A stretch of 64,000 bases of DNA from Butyricimonas paravirosa. Lineage in GTDB: Bacteria > Bacteroidota > Bacteroidia > Bacteroidales > Marinifilaceae. Shown here piece after piece: positions 17,811 to 28,700 of the stretch. The stretch is taken from positions 4,836,001-4,900,000 of the forward strand of contig NZ_CP043839.1 in the NCBI RefSeq assembly GCF_032878955.1, in the 5' to 3' direction. Below the pieces are notes generated by a model that saw only the letters and a program-made list of their open reading frames with translations, was not told the DNA's origin and made no database searches. Made by a program: the position numbers and the translations under genes. The stretch's first letter is position 1; every line of letters starts with the position of its first letter.

Positions 17811-17818
17811 TAAATTTG
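17811..17818 (+). promoter_or_regulatory. -7 element of the tamB promoter
   Basis: The perfect -7 motif taaatttg predicts transcription from about 17824. No good -33 ttg is visible at the usual distance. The predicted start lies about 20 bases before an upstream in-frame ATA codon and about 50 before the GTG used here as start of tamB. Confidence 0.55.
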
Positions 17819-17875
17819 CGTGCAAACTAAAATAATGACAGCATAAAAAAAATAATCTCCATATTATCTCGGTGT

Positions 17876-20800
17876 GTGATAGGATTGGTCTTTTTGACCT
17901 TTGCGGCATACATGGCTTTAATGACCCCGTTTGTGCAGACGAGGTTAGTGGATTATTTTACCCGTATTTTAGAGGAACGGACGGGAACCACGATTTCTAT
18001 CGGACGAGTGGAATTTCGCCCGATAGAGTCATTGATTCTAAATGATGTGTTTGTTCGGGATTGTCGCCAAGATACACTTGTGTTTTGCGAGCGACTGGTG
18101 ATGAAGGTGGATTCCGTGAGTTTCGTGAAAAGACGTTTCACGATCACGGAGGCTGCTTTCGAAAAAGCCAAGTTTAATTTATGGATTGAACGTAGGCAAG
18201 ATGGAGGGGAGAGTCTTACAAACGTGGAACAGCTCATTAATTCTTTTTCATCTTCCAAGGTCGATACCGTGCCTCAAACCTCTTCGGGGTGGAACGTGAA
18301 TCTGACTCAGGTAATATTGAAAGATTGTCGTTTCCGGTATATCGAGAGCGATTATGAACCGACAGATTACGGGATTAACTGGACAGACGTTGAGTGTCAG
18401 AATCTGAACGTGCGTATTTCAGGTATTGATTTTTCGAACAAACAATATCGGGCTAAAGTTGCGGGACTTCGTTTCAGGGAAAAGTCCGGTTTCGAGGTGA
18501 CCAATATGGGGGGGGACGTCGTGGCGAGTGATGATAATTTGTTGATAACAAATACGTTTATACAGACGGAACGGAGTAAGGTTTACCTGGATACATTGGA
18601 GTATAACTGGGTTCCGGAACACGATTACTGGCGTAATTTTACCACGAGGATGCAACAGCGTTACGTGTTTACCGATTCTAGGGTAAGTTTTGATGATCTG
18701 TCGTATTTTAACGGGAAGTTATTGGGGATGCATAATACCGTTTTCGGTAGCGGGGTGGTCTTTAACACGATAAATAATCTGGAAGGGCGTGATTTAGAGA
18801 TTTATTTGGGTGATAAAAGCGTGCTACATGGTTCATTTGCATCGCACGGGTTACCTGCTTTTTTCGAAACGGATTTCAATATCGATTTCACAGACACGAA
18901 GGTGTCTCCACCGGAATTGGAGGCTATTTATATGCCTTGGCTTAGAAGTCATTACGTGAAAATACCGGAAATCTTGCATAAATATGATGTCTTTACTTTC
19001 GACGGGAATTTTCAGGGAAAGATTGAGGATTTTGCTGTTAAGGCTCGTACCACGACTCCCGGAATGGTGGGAAGTGTGCTTTTTAATTGCGTGATGGACA
19101 GTATCGGGGATATTCGTTACGATGGTTGGTTCGGTTTAGGACAGGTGCAATTCGGATTTCTCACGGAACAATCCTTTTTGGGTAGAGGGTCATTTTTCGG
19201 GAAGTTTGATGGGGTGTTGGGGGATTCAACTTCTCGATTTAATTTGTCGAGTAATGTACGTCGTTTGCAGCTATATGATAAGGAAATTCGGGATATTCGC
19301 TTGACGTTGGGAACGGAAGGAGAACACTTGTATCTACTTTCTTCCGTGAAAAATGATAGTTTGCAGGCTGATGTTCTTTTGGATTATATCATGGGCGACA
19401 CGTTGAGCTTGGCAAAGACTGAAGGCTATGTGAACGTGCGTCGGTGGGATTCGTGGGCTCCCTCTGTTTTTGGGGAGAGAGAGTCTATTGAATTTGATTT
19501 TAGCGGTAGTTTGAAACAAAGTGAGGATAATCGTTGGGTGGAATTGCTGGTGCCGGGGTTGACATACGAGAACAGCAGGGGGACGTGGAGTACCGATTCC
19601 TTGAAATTCTCCACGACTATACTGGGCGAGTATAGTTTCACTCAATTGCAGTCGGATGTGGTGGACGTGACGATGGAAGGTTTTTTCCATTCCTTGAAAG
19701 TGACGGATTTATGGAATAGTTTTTTAGTAAGTTATTTGCCCGACTATAAGTACGCCGTTGACAGGGCTTTGCCGGAGGGTACGAGCCTGATGCTGGATGT
19801 GCATTTAAATGACATTAATCCTTTTTTGAAGGTGGCTTACCCGCAACTGAAATTGTCCCGGGATGGGAATTTGGCCTGTGAGTATCATTATGCCGATCGT
19901 CAGGTAGAGTTGTCTTTAGTGGCAGATACAATTTCCTATGGTGATTTTAAATTACGTGATTCCCGGATGAAACTGAATGGGGACGGGATAAACTTGCACT
20001 GCACGTATTCTGCTGATGAATTGAAATATATGAATTTCGGGAAGTTGTATAACGTGCGAAACGTGATAGAGGTAAACACGAATAACGTGAGCGAGCGTCT
20101 GACTTGGTGTAATTGGGAGAGGGAGAGTTATAGCGGGTCGTTTGCTGCTAACTTGCGTTTGTTGAAATACGGGGATCGCCATTTAACCCAGGTGTTTATT
20201 CATCCGAGTACGTTTGTTATGGCGGATAGTACATGGCACGTGGCACGATCCATGATTTTGAAGGAGGACGATGATATTTTCGTGAATAACTTTGAAATCA
20301 GCCGGGGTGAACAGCGTTTTCGTTTATGGGGACGAGTGACGGATAATCCTCGTGATGTTCTTTCTTTGGAATTTCATGATTTCAGTTTGACCGAGTTTAA
20401 CAAGATCCTTTTTGATAATAAATTACAACTTTTCGGTCAGGTGAATGGTGAAGTGAGAATTCAAGATTTGTATAATGATAATTTGATATATGCCAACGTG
20501 AATGTGGATCAGTGGGGAGTTAACCGGGATACATTAGGGGTACTGGATTTGAATTCTCGTTGGGATGCATCGAATAGTGCTTTGGAGATAAGTATGGTTA
20601 ACCGGATGAAGGAGAGAACCCCGATAGGAGTATTCGGGTATTATAAGCCTTCAACGGATAGTTTGAACGTGAATCTGGAACTTTCCCAGATCGAGGTGAA
20701 TTATCTGGCCGGTTATTTCCCCGATATGTTGAAAGGTGGTGAGGGTACGATCTCGGGTAATCTGGTTATGAAGGGAACAACACAAAAAGCTTCAATTGAC

Positions 20801-22312
20801 GGTTTTTTGGAAATGGATTCCGTGGCGCTTACGGTAGCCGGGTTGAACACGGCTTTTAAAGTCGATGAGCGTTTACCCGTGAAAAATAATCGGGTCGTGT
20901 TGGATAATTTCAAGATATATGATGCCAAGGGGCATGCGTCTGTTTGTTCGGGGTATTACGATCTGAATTCGAATTTATACGATGTGTCGCTTAAATTTAA
21001 TAATTTCCGGGTGTTGAATACCAAGGCGAACCAGAATGATGCGTTTTACGGGCAACTGTATATCACGGGACAGACCCGGATGAATAATTTGTCCGGCGAT
21101 GGAGCTTTATCCGTAAATTTGAAACCGGAGGCACATTCCGTACTTTACATCCCGTTAACCTCTGCGTTGACAGAGGAAGACGGGAGTTTCCTACATTTTA
21201 TAAATAATCGTCAGGCAGATGAGGGGCGGCGTCCGGATGAAGAGCGCTCTTCACTGGTTTCCAATTTTGATTTGAATGCTAATATCGAGATCAATAATAA
21301 TCTGGAGGTTCAGATTATTTTTGACCCCACGATCGGGGATATTTTGAAAACGGTGGGAAGTGGTAATCTGCGTTTCGGTTTGGGGAAAGATAACGAGTTG
21401 GATATGTTCGGGGAATATAAGATTGAAAAGGGGGATTACTTGTTCACGTTGAGTAATTTGATTAATAAGAAGTTCGTGCTGAACCCTGGGGGAAGCATCA
21501 GGTGGAATGGCTCGCCGTATGATGCCACGATTGACGTGAGCGCTATATACAATTTGCGTACTTCTTTGAGTGATTTGCTTGCCGGAACCACGACAACGGT
21601 GGATAAGACAACGAAAGTGCCTGTTGAGTGCGAGTTGAAGTTGGGGGAGAATCTGATGAATCCCAACGTGCAATTCGGCATTAATTTCCCTTCTCTTGAC
21701 GTGCAGATGCGAAGTCTGATGCAGAGCTTTTTTTCCAGTCAGGATGAGATTAATAAACAGATGTTTTCTTTGTTGATATTGAACAAGTTCTATACTCCGG
21801 ATTATGTTGATAAGGATGCCGAGCTGGAAGAACGGAACACGGGCTACCAGATGGGGGTGACGACGGCGAGTGAGTTGCTGTCAAATCAATTATCCCGTTG
21901 GTTATCGCAGATCAGTAATAATTTTGATATTGGTTTTTCTTATCGTCCGGGTGATCAGGTGACGACAAACGAGTTCGAGCTGGCCCTGTCGACCCAGATC
22001 TGGAATAACCGGGTGACGATTTCTGCAAATGGTAACATGATGGAGAAAGCAAAAACTAATTCCAATACCTCGATTACAGGAGATTTTGATGTGGATGTGA
22101 AGTTGAATCGCCAAGGTACATTACATCTAAAGGCCTATTCGCATACCGATGAGAAGATCACCTATAACGCAACCGAAACCGTGCAAGGAGTCGGTGTCTC
22201 TTATCAGGAGACGTTCGATACTTTCCGGGAATTATTCCGTAAATATCTGGCTATTTTTAAACGGAAAAAGCAACCGACAGTTCCCGTGCAATCCGCTGAT
22301 ACTAAGCAGTAG
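17876..22312 (+). CDS. tamB: TamB-family translocation and assembly protein
   Basis: A 1478-residue inner-membrane-anchored protein. An N-terminal hydrophobic segment (IGLVFLTFAAYMALM) is followed by more than 1200 residues of repetitive beta strands forming the long periplasmic groove of AsmA/TamB proteins. The conserved TamB (DUF490) C-terminal domain begins at about residue 1080, with DPTIGDILKTVGSGNLRFGL and GEYKIEKGDYLFTL. These proteins move lipids between membranes and help assemble outer-membrane proteins. The start is uncertain: GTG 17876 begins inside the expected signal anchor, while the frame is open upstream to 17831 and encodes the basic residues IKKIISILSRC that such an anchor normally has, preceded by ATA instead of ATG at 17843. 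It is a single-gene unit. Confidence 0.92.
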   Translation: MIGLVFLTFAAYMALMTPFVQTRLVDYFTRILEERTGTTISIGRVEFRPIESLILNDVFVRDCRQDTLVFCERLVMKVDSVSFVKRRFTITEAAFEKAKFNLWIERRQDGGESLTNVEQLINSFSSSKVDTVPQTSSGWNVNLTQVILKDCRFRYIESDYEPTDYGINWTDVECQNLNVRISGIDFSNKQYRAKVAGLRFREKSGFEVTNMGGDVVASDDNLLITNTFIQTERSKVYLDTLEYNWVPEHDYWRNFTTRMQQRYVFTDSRVSFDDLSYFNGKLLGMHNTVFGSGVVFNTINNLEGRDLEIYLGDKSVLHGSFASHGLPAFFETDFNIDFTDTKVSPPELEAIYMPWLRSHYVKIPEILHKYDVFTFDGNFQGKIEDFAVKARTTTPGMVGSVLFNCVMDSIGDIRYDGWFGLGQVQFGFLTEQSFLGRGSFFGKFDGVLGDSTSRFNLSSNVRRLQLYDKEIRDIRLTLGTEGEHLYLLSSVKNDSLQADVLLDYIMGDTLSLAKTEGYVNVRRWDSWAPSVFGERESIEFDFSGSLKQSEDNRWVELLVPGLTYENSRGTWSTDSLKFSTTILGEYSFTQLQSDVVDVTMEGFFHSLKVTDLWNSFLVSYLPDYKYAVDRALPEGTSLMLDVHLNDINPFLKVAYPQLKLSRDGNLACEYHYADRQVELSLVADTISYGDFKLRDSRMKLNGDGINLHCTYSADELKYMNFGKLYNVRNVIEVNTNNVSERLTWCNWERESYSGSFAANLRLLKYGDRHLTQVFIHPSTFVMADSTWHVARSMILKEDDDIFVNNFEISRGEQRFRLWGRVTDNPRDVLSLEFHDFSLTEFNKILFDNKLQLFGQVNGEVRIQDLYNDNLIYANVNVDQWGVNRDTLGVLDLNSRWDASNSALEISMVNRMKERTPIGVFGYYKPSTDSLNVNLELSQIEVNYLAGYFPDMLKGGEGTISGNLVMKGTTQKASIDGFLEMDSVALTVAGLNTAFKVDERLPVKNNRVVLDNFKIYDAKGHASVCSGYYDLNSNLYDVSLKFNNFRVLNTKANQNDAFYGQLYITGQTRMNNLSGDGALSVNLKPEAHSVLYIPLTSALTEEDGSFLHFINNRQADEGRRPDEERSSLVSNFDLNANIEINNNLEVQIIFDPTIGDILKTVGSGNLRFGLGKDNELDMFGEYKIEKGDYLFTLSNLINKKFVLNPGGSIRWNGSPYDATIDVSAIYNLRTSLSDLLAGTTTTVDKTTKVPVECELKLGENLMNPNVQFGINFPSLDVQMRSLMQSFFSSQDEINKQMFSLLILNKFYTPDYVDKDAELEERNTGYQMGVTTASELLSNQLSRWLSQISNNFDIGFSYRPGDQVTTNEFELALSTQIWNNRVTISANGNMMEKAKTNSNTSITGDFDVDVKLNRQGTLHLKAYSHTDEKITYNATETVQGVGVSYQETFDTFRELFRKYLAIFKRKKQPTVPVQSADTKQ

Positions 22313-22428
22313 TTTCCATTTTTAACTTCCAATTTCCAATTTTTTATTCTTTGTCATTGTTTTTTCCAATTTTTTTCATCAAATTGTACTCGTTACGTGA
22401 AAACGTCGAACCTAACTAAAATTATATC

Positions 22429-23649
22429 ATGAAAAAAATGACCGAACAAGAGTACATGGACCGTGAGGCTAAATATGGCGCTCACAATTACCATCCACTT
22501 CCCGTGGTGTTAGAAAAAGGAGAAGGTATTTACGTGTGGGATGTTAACGGAAAGCGTTATTTCGATTTTCTGTCGGCTTATTCTGCCGTGAATCAGGGAC
22601 ACTGCCACCCGAAGATTGTAGAGGCAATGACGGAACAAGCCCAAAAGTTGGCTTTGACTTCCCGGGCTTTCTATAATAACGTGCTGGGTGAATGGGAAGA
22701 ATATATTACCAAATATTTCGGGTACGATAAGGTGCTGCCGATGAATAGCGGTGCCGAGGCTGACGAGACGGCCTTAAAATTATGCCGTCGTTGGGGATAT
22801 GACGTGAAGGGTATCCCTGCCGATCAAGCTAAGATTATTGTTTGCGATAATAATTTTCACGGTCGTACAATCACGATTGTTACGCTTTCTAACGATCCTT
22901 CTTCTTATGCCGGATTCGGACCTTTTACTCCCGGATTCGTGAGAATACCGTATGATGATATTCCTGCTTTAGAAGAGGCGTTGAAAGACCCGAACGTAGC
23001 CGGATTCCTGTTAGAACCGATTCAAGGCGAGGCTGGTGTTTATGTACCGCATGAAGGATATTTGAAGAAAGCGTATGATTTGTGTAAGGCTCATAACGTG
23101 TTGTTTATGGCTGACGAAGTGCAGACCGGTATTGCCCGTACGGGTAAAATGCTGGCGTGTGATCACGAGGGGGTACGTCCGGACGTTTTGATCCTGGGTA
23201 AAGCTATTTCCGGAGGATTGATGCCTGTTTCCTGCGTGTTGGCAGATGACGAGATCATGTTGACCATCAAGCCGGGAGAACATGGTTCGACTTACGGGGG
23301 AAATCCTATCGCAGCTAAAGTGTCGATGGCTGCTTTACAGGTAATCAAGGATGAGAAACTGGAAGAGAATGCAGAAAGACTGGGTAAGATTTTCCGGGAG
23401 AGAATGAAAGCGATTAAATCCGATATGGTGGAACTTGTCCGCGGTAAAGGTTTGCTGAATGCGGTGGTAATTACCCCGAAGAATGGTAAGACGGCTTGGG
23501 ATGTATGTTTGAAATTACGTGATAACGGTTTGTTAGCTAAACCGACTCACGAGCATATTATTCGTTTCGCCCCGCCTTTGGTTATCAATGAAGAGCAATT
23601 AATTGAAGCGATAGGTATTATCGAGAAAACATTAAAAGAGTTCGAGTAG
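22429..23649 (+). CDS. rocD: Ornithine aminotransferase
   Basis: A 406-residue PLP-dependent class III aminotransferase that converts ornithine and 2-oxoglutarate into glutamate semialdehyde and glutamate. Recognisable blocks are the N-terminal HNYHPLPVVLEKGEG and FDFLSAYSAVNQGHCHPKI, the cofactor-contact NSGAEADETALKL, ADEVQTGIARTG, and the lysine region LILGKAISGGLMPVS. Length and sequence match the ornithine, not the acetylornithine, branch. Arginine deiminase is encoded 30 kb away, so both ends of an arginine catabolic route are represented in the window, although the carbamoyltransferase is not seen. Confidence 0.95.
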   Translation: MKKMTEQEYMDREAKYGAHNYHPLPVVLEKGEGIYVWDVNGKRYFDFLSAYSAVNQGHCHPKIVEAMTEQAQKLALTSRAFYNNVLGEWEEYITKYFGYDKVLPMNSGAEADETALKLCRRWGYDVKGIPADQAKIIVCDNNFHGRTITIVTLSNDPSSYAGFGPFTPGFVRIPYDDIPALEEALKDPNVAGFLLEPIQGEAGVYVPHEGYLKKAYDLCKAHNVLFMADEVQTGIARTGKMLACDHEGVRPDVLILGKAISGGLMPVSCVLADDEIMLTIKPGEHGSTYGGNPIAAKVSMAALQVIKDEKLEENAERLGKIFRERMKAIKSDMVELVRGKGLLNAVVITPKNGKTAWDVCLKLRDNGLLAKPTHEHIIRFAPPLVINEEQLIEAIGIIEKTLKEFE

Positions 23650-23670
23650 TCGGATTTGAATTTATTATTA

Positions 23671-23718
23671 GGCATCTTTTCATGATCACGAGTTTGATTT
23701 TGGAAAGATGCTTTTTTA
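23671..23718 (+). terminator. Rho-independent terminator of rocD
   Basis: Stem gcatcttt (23672-23679) pairs with aaagatgc (23704-23711), followed by six T. Confidence 0.8.
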
Positions 23719-23753
23719 TATAGTCCAACAATAGCGTATATTATTTCTTTAAA

Positions 23754-23785
23754 TTGTGAAAAGTTTATTTTTCCGCGTATATTTG
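23754..23785 (+). promoter_or_regulatory. Promoter of the first sigma/FecR operon
   Basis: The -7 element tatatttg (23778-23785) has a ttg at 23754-23756 as -33 element with a 21-bp spacer. It lies 22 bp before the sigma-factor start. Confidence 0.65.
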
Positions 23786-23807
23786 TTTTATTAAATATCC
23801 CTTTTAT

Positions 23808-24365
23808 ATGTCAATAGATTTCGATTCATTATTGGAAGGCGTTAATAAAAAAGATATGCGGGCGTGGGAAGAGCTTTATGCAGGGTATTATGCCGTGCTG
23901 TGTTCTTACGTGAACAATATCTTGCGGGATCGGGATCAGGCTCAGGATATTGTGCAGGATGTTTTGGTGGCTGTCTGGAAATCTTCCAAACAGTTTGGGG
24001 ATATGAAGGAACTGACTTCTTATTTATATCGTTCTTGTTATAACAATGCGTTGATTTATAAGCGTAATGTTCAAATCCGTAAGGGTATAGAACAAAAAAT
24101 CGTATTGGAGGCAGAGGTGGAATTTTCTGATGAGATTTTTGCTATTACCGTGAGAGATGAGTTATTGAGACAGTTGTATTGTTATATCAAGGAATTACCG
24201 GATGGTGCCAGGGAAATAATGGAATTAAGTGTTTTGGGGTTGTCCGGGCCTGAAATTGCAGAAAAGTTAGGGATCACGATTCATACGGTGAAAACACAGA
24301 AAAGTAGGAGCTTCAAGTATTTACGAGAGAAGTTGAAAGATTCCGTGCTGTTATTTTTAATTTGA
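23808..24365 (+). CDS. ECF RNA polymerase sigma factor (FecI-like)
   Basis: A 185-residue extracytoplasmic-function sigma factor. Region 2 includes YVNNILRDRDQAQDIVQDV and binds core polymerase and the -10 element; region 4 holds the helix-turn-helix ISGPEIAEKLGITIHTVKTQ-like segment (LSGPEIAEKLGI, HTVKTQKSRSF). Such Bacteroidota factors sit in front of a FecR anti-sigma gene and a SusC/SusD pair, exactly the order seen here. It is expected to be held inactive by the FecR at 24498 and released when the SusC receptor binds substrate. The intergenic gap to fecR is 132 bp, larger than is usual inside an operon. Confidence 0.93.
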   Translation: MSIDFDSLLEGVNKKDMRAWEELYAGYYAVLCSYVNNILRDRDQAQDIVQDVLVAVWKSSKQFGDMKELTSYLYRSCYNNALIYKRNVQIRKGIEQKIVLEAEVEFSDEIFAITVRDELLRQLYCYIKELPDGAREIMELSVLGLSGPEIAEKLGITIHTVKTQKSRSFKYLREKLKDSVLLFLI

Positions 24366-24497
24366 CCGAAATTTTTTATCGTTTTTGTCATACTCTTTAT
24401 GACTTCATGTATTATACAATTAAACGATCCATTATTGATATTTCGAGTTTTTTCTCAAAATTGTGGTAAATGCTTGGATGATATAAATTAATAGAAG

Positions 24498-25646
24498 ATG
24501 AAATTGGATTTACATAGAGTGGTAGAGTTGTTTCGAAAATCTTTTTCGACTTCACTTTCCGATGCAGAAAAAGAGGAATTGGACGAAACCTTGCAAGATG
24601 GTTGTTTGAAGGAGGTATATGATCAATTATCGGATGAAACTTTTGTACTGGATAAATTCCGGGAATTTGAAATATATAGCTATAAACCTGCCTTTAATAA
24701 GTTGAAAATTTACCAGCGTCATACCCGGATGAGCAAGTGGATAGCTTGGGGATCGTCTATTGCTGCGATTTTGATTCTTGTGTTTGTGTTGGTTCGTCCT
24801 TGGGAATATCATGATGAGGTACAGGAATTAGTTGAAGTAACGCAACATATTATACCTCCCGGGAGTAATGCGGCTATTCTAAAGTTGGCTGATGGGAGAA
24901 TGATCGAGATCGGGGAACAACCACTGGAACTTAAAGATGCTCAAGGAAGTGTGATGAAATATGAAAACGGACGTCTTTCTTATTCATCCGGAGAAGAATG
25001 TGCGATAAAGGATGCCTACAATGAGTTGGTTGTGCCTATTGGTGGAGAGTGTCATGTTCTTTTGGATGATGGGACGGAAGTTTGGCTAAATGCAGATTCA
25101 AAATTGAAATATCCTATTGCGTTTAGTGGGGAAAGTCGTGAAGTGATCTTGTCGGGAGAGGCTTATTTTGATGTGAAAAAGGATACTCGTCCTTTTGTTG
25201 TAAGTCTGGAAAGTGGTGATATAACTGTATTGGGAACCTCTTTTGGCGTGAGTGCTTACCCGGGTTATCCGAATTACACGACTTTGGTCAGGGGAAGTGT
25301 CCGTTTTACTTCTCTACGACAGGAACAAGTTGTTTTGACTCCCGGGGAACAGGCTGTAGTTGATATTTCTGGAAATCTGGAAAAACGGAACGTGGATGTG
25401 GAAGAGTTTGTCGGGTGGAAAGATGGAGTGTTCATTTTCAAGGATAAAACATTGGCTGAAATCATGCAAATATTGGAGCGTTGGTATGGAGTAAACGTGA
25501 TTTTTCAGGATGAAAGCTTGAAAGAATTGGAGTACACGGGTAGTCTTGAAAGATATGATTCTATTAATACATTCTTGCAATTGTTGGAAAAATTAAAAGA
25601 AATTCGGTATGAAATAAAGAAAAATACAATTGTCCTATTTAAATAA
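24498..25646 (+). CDS. FecR-family anti-sigma factor
   Basis: A 382-residue single-pass protein. The cytoplasmic N-terminal part (residues 1-75) is expected to bind the sigma factor encoded upstream. A transmembrane helix follows (IAWGSSIAAILILVFVLV, about 79-97). The periplasmic FecR domain contains VPIGGECHVLLDDGTEVWLN, GEAYFDVKKDTRPF and TVLGTSFGVSAYP, and a C-terminal DUF4974-type domain ends the protein (KTLAEIMQILERWYGVNVIF). It should relay occupancy of the SusC receptor to the sigma factor. A stem-loop at 25650-25697 separates it from susC. Confidence 0.93.
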   Translation: MKLDLHRVVELFRKSFSTSLSDAEKEELDETLQDGCLKEVYDQLSDETFVLDKFREFEIYSYKPAFNKLKIYQRHTRMSKWIAWGSSIAAILILVFVLVRPWEYHDEVQELVEVTQHIIPPGSNAAILKLADGRMIEIGEQPLELKDAQGSVMKYENGRLSYSSGEECAIKDAYNELVVPIGGECHVLLDDGTEVWLNADSKLKYPIAFSGESREVILSGEAYFDVKKDTRPFVVSLESGDITVLGTSFGVSAYPGYPNYTTLVRGSVRFTSLRQEQVVLTPGEQAVVDISGNLEKRNVDVEEFVGWKDGVFIFKDKTLAEIMQILERWYGVNVIFQDESLKELEYTGSLERYDSINTFLQLLEKLKEIRYEIKKNTIVLFK

Positions 25647-25649
25647 AAA

Positions 25650-25697
25650 GAGAAAGACAGACAACAAATTTCTCAGGTTCGGCGTCTGTCCCTTCTC
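25650..25697 (+). promoter_or_regulatory. Stem-loop between fecR and susC (first locus)
   Basis: gagaa-a-gacagac (25650-25662) pairs with gtctgtc-cc-ttctc (25684-25697). It begins 4 bp behind fecR and lies in the leader of susC. It may be a partial terminator or an RNA stabiliser that lets susC be expressed independently of the regulator genes. Confidence 0.6.
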
Positions 25698-25728
25698 GAT
25701 TTATATTATTAATATAAACTACAATAAT

Positions 25729-28700
25729 ATGAAAAAAAATCGATTAATTAGGTTTCCTGGCCTATTAAAAAGGTACAAGAAAAATTTAATGATTATGAAA
25801 TGGTGTATTGCTTTTATCTGCTTGTTCACTTTGAACTTGTCTGCGAATGTGTATTCTCAAAAGAATATTGTATCGCTGGATTTATCTGATGTATCCGTTG
25901 AACAGTTTGTGAAGGCGGTTAAACAGCAGACGTCACTTAAATTCATGTATAATTCGTCTCTTATCCGTCAGGCGGGGAAGATTTCTGTGAAAGTTGAAAA
26001 CAAAGAGTTGAAGGACGTGCTGAGTATGGTGTTGGGTAAAGTCAACTTGGAATACGAATTTTTTAATAACGTGATCTTGATTCGCCAAAAAGGAGAGGGA
26101 AAGAGTGAGCAGCAAAAGAAAAAGGTGGTGAACGGGACGGTGAAAGATGAGCATGGGGTGACATTACCGGGTGTTTCCGTCTTGATTAAAGGCGAGAGCG
26201 TGGGGGTTGCCACGGATATAAACGGGAAATATTCCATCACGATTCCAGAGAATAAGAAGGAGGTTGTTTTTGCTTTCTCGTTTGTCGGGATGGTTCCGGT
26301 GGAGGTTCGATATACCGGTCAGGATTCGATTAACGTCGTGTTGAAAGAGGATGTCGAAAAAATAGATGAGGTGGTGGTAAATGGTTATTTCACCAGGAAA
26401 AAAGAGAGTTACACGGGTGTTTCTACGACTTTCTCTGGGAATGATTTGAGAAAAGTATCCACGGGGAACATTTTGAACACGTTGTCCATGCTTGACCCTT
26501 CTTTTACGAAAGTGGTGAATAATGAGATGGGGAGTGACCCGAACACGATTCCTAATTTTGAGATTCGCGGTTCCAGTAGTTTGAAAGCTGATTTTGACGG
26601 GAATCCGAATATGCCGACATTTATCATGGATGGTTTTGAGGTGTCGGCGGAGAAAGTGTTTGACCTTGATCCGACTCGGGTACGTTTTATCACGATATTG
26701 AAAGATGCAGCAGCAACGGCTATTTATGGTTCTCGTGCGGCGAATGGGGTTGTCGTTATTGAGACAGAGGCACCGAAACCGGGAAAATTGCAATTATCTT
26801 ATAACGGGAGCATGAATTTTGAGGTGGCTGATCTTTCCGATTATAATTTGATGAATGCGGAAGAAAAATTGGAATATGAAGTTCGTGCGGGACTGTATGA
26901 TAAAGAAGACAGGCCTGATTGGACGGATGACACGTTTGACGCGTATAATCAAAAATTGAAACTTGTTAAGCAAGGAAATGATGTGGATTGGTTGGCCATT
27001 CCCGTGAGGGAGTTAGGAGTTGGTCACAAACATTCTATTATTGCGGAAGGTGGTAACGAGTCGTTTCGTTATGCTTTAGACCTTTCTTATTCCAATAAAA
27101 TAGGTGTGATGAAAGGTTCCAAACGTGATACATACGGAGGGGGAATACGACTTCAGTATAATTTGAAAAAGTTGAAGTTTACGGATTATGCTTCGTTTGA
27201 TCACGTGAAATCCGTGAATTCTCCTTATGGTAATTTCAGTGCTTATCAATATTACAATCCTTATTATAATCCTTATGATGAGAATGGGAATGTGAAAAAG
27301 ATGCTTTACGAGTACTCGTATTATGACCGGGGATTTCAGACAAAAAAGATGTACAATGAGTTGTATAATGCTGTTTTACCTTCTAAAGATCAATCGACCT
27401 CAAATCGTTTCTTGAATAATTTTGCTATCGAGTATGATATTATTCAAGGGTTGAAGTTAAAGGCGAATTTATCGTTAAGTGTTGACAATGGAAGGACAGA
27501 TGTTTATAAGCCATATGAAAACACGGAATTTATTGATAAAGAGAAAAAGGGAAGTTACTCGCAGGGACAATACGAGGATTTCAGTTATGATGTAAATATT
27601 ATATTGACGTATTTCAAAACGTTTAAAAAGCATGTCTTGAATGCCGGGTTTATTTATAACCTGCGTGAAACAAATCATGATCAGACGGATGTGTATGCGC
27701 TTGGTTTTCCGAATGCCAACATGGACCATATTTCGATGGGTGCCGGGTTTAAAGAGGGTGATAAACCCGGTGGAGCTTACGATGTGACCCGTTTGGTGGG
27801 TTTTGTGGGTAACTTGGGTTACACGTATGACGAGCGATTTCTGCTTGATTTTTCCGTTCGTAGTGATGGTTCTTCTTTGTATGGATCGAATAATCGTTGG
27901 GGTACGTTCTGGTCGTTAGGACTGGGATATAATTTACATCACGAGAAATTTATGGAACGTTTGACATTTATCAACTTGCTCAAAATTCGGGGATCTATCG
28001 GAACGACCGGGGGACAAAATTTTAACCCGTATCAATCCATGGCAATGTATTCTTATAACGATGACCGAATTGGTGCGATTTCATATAGTGGTTATATTGG
28101 AGCTATATTGAAGGCTTTCGGTAATAAAAATTTGAGGTGGCAGAAGGTTGAAAAACAAAATGTGGGTTTGGATTTCGAGTTGTTTGACCGACGCTTGACG
28201 GGGTCTTTCAACGTTTATGATGATATTTCCAAGGATGTACTTATTGACGTGACTCTTGCTCCCTCGCTGGGATTTTCTTCTTACAAGGAGAATCTGGGAG
28301 AGGTGAAAAACAGTGGTGTCGAGTTAACATTGAAAGGTACGGTAATTCGGGATAGAGAACGTGAAATTTATTGGGACATCATGTATAATCTGGCTCATAA
28401 TAAAAACAAGGTGACGAAGATCAATCAGGCATTGACTGCTTTTAATGACAAGCAAGATGCAGAAGTGAAGAATAAACCGGTGATACGGTATAAAGAAGGC
28501 TTGTCACAGAACACGATATGGGCCAACGAGTCGCTAGGTATCGATCCGGCAACCGGGGAGGAAATTTTTTTGGATATGAACGGGAATAAAGTGAACGAGT
28601 GGGATGCAGCGAATTACAAACCATTCGGATCTACGGACCCCAAGATTTACGGTACGATAGGAACCATGTTCACGTATAAAAAGTGGGAATTGAATGCACA

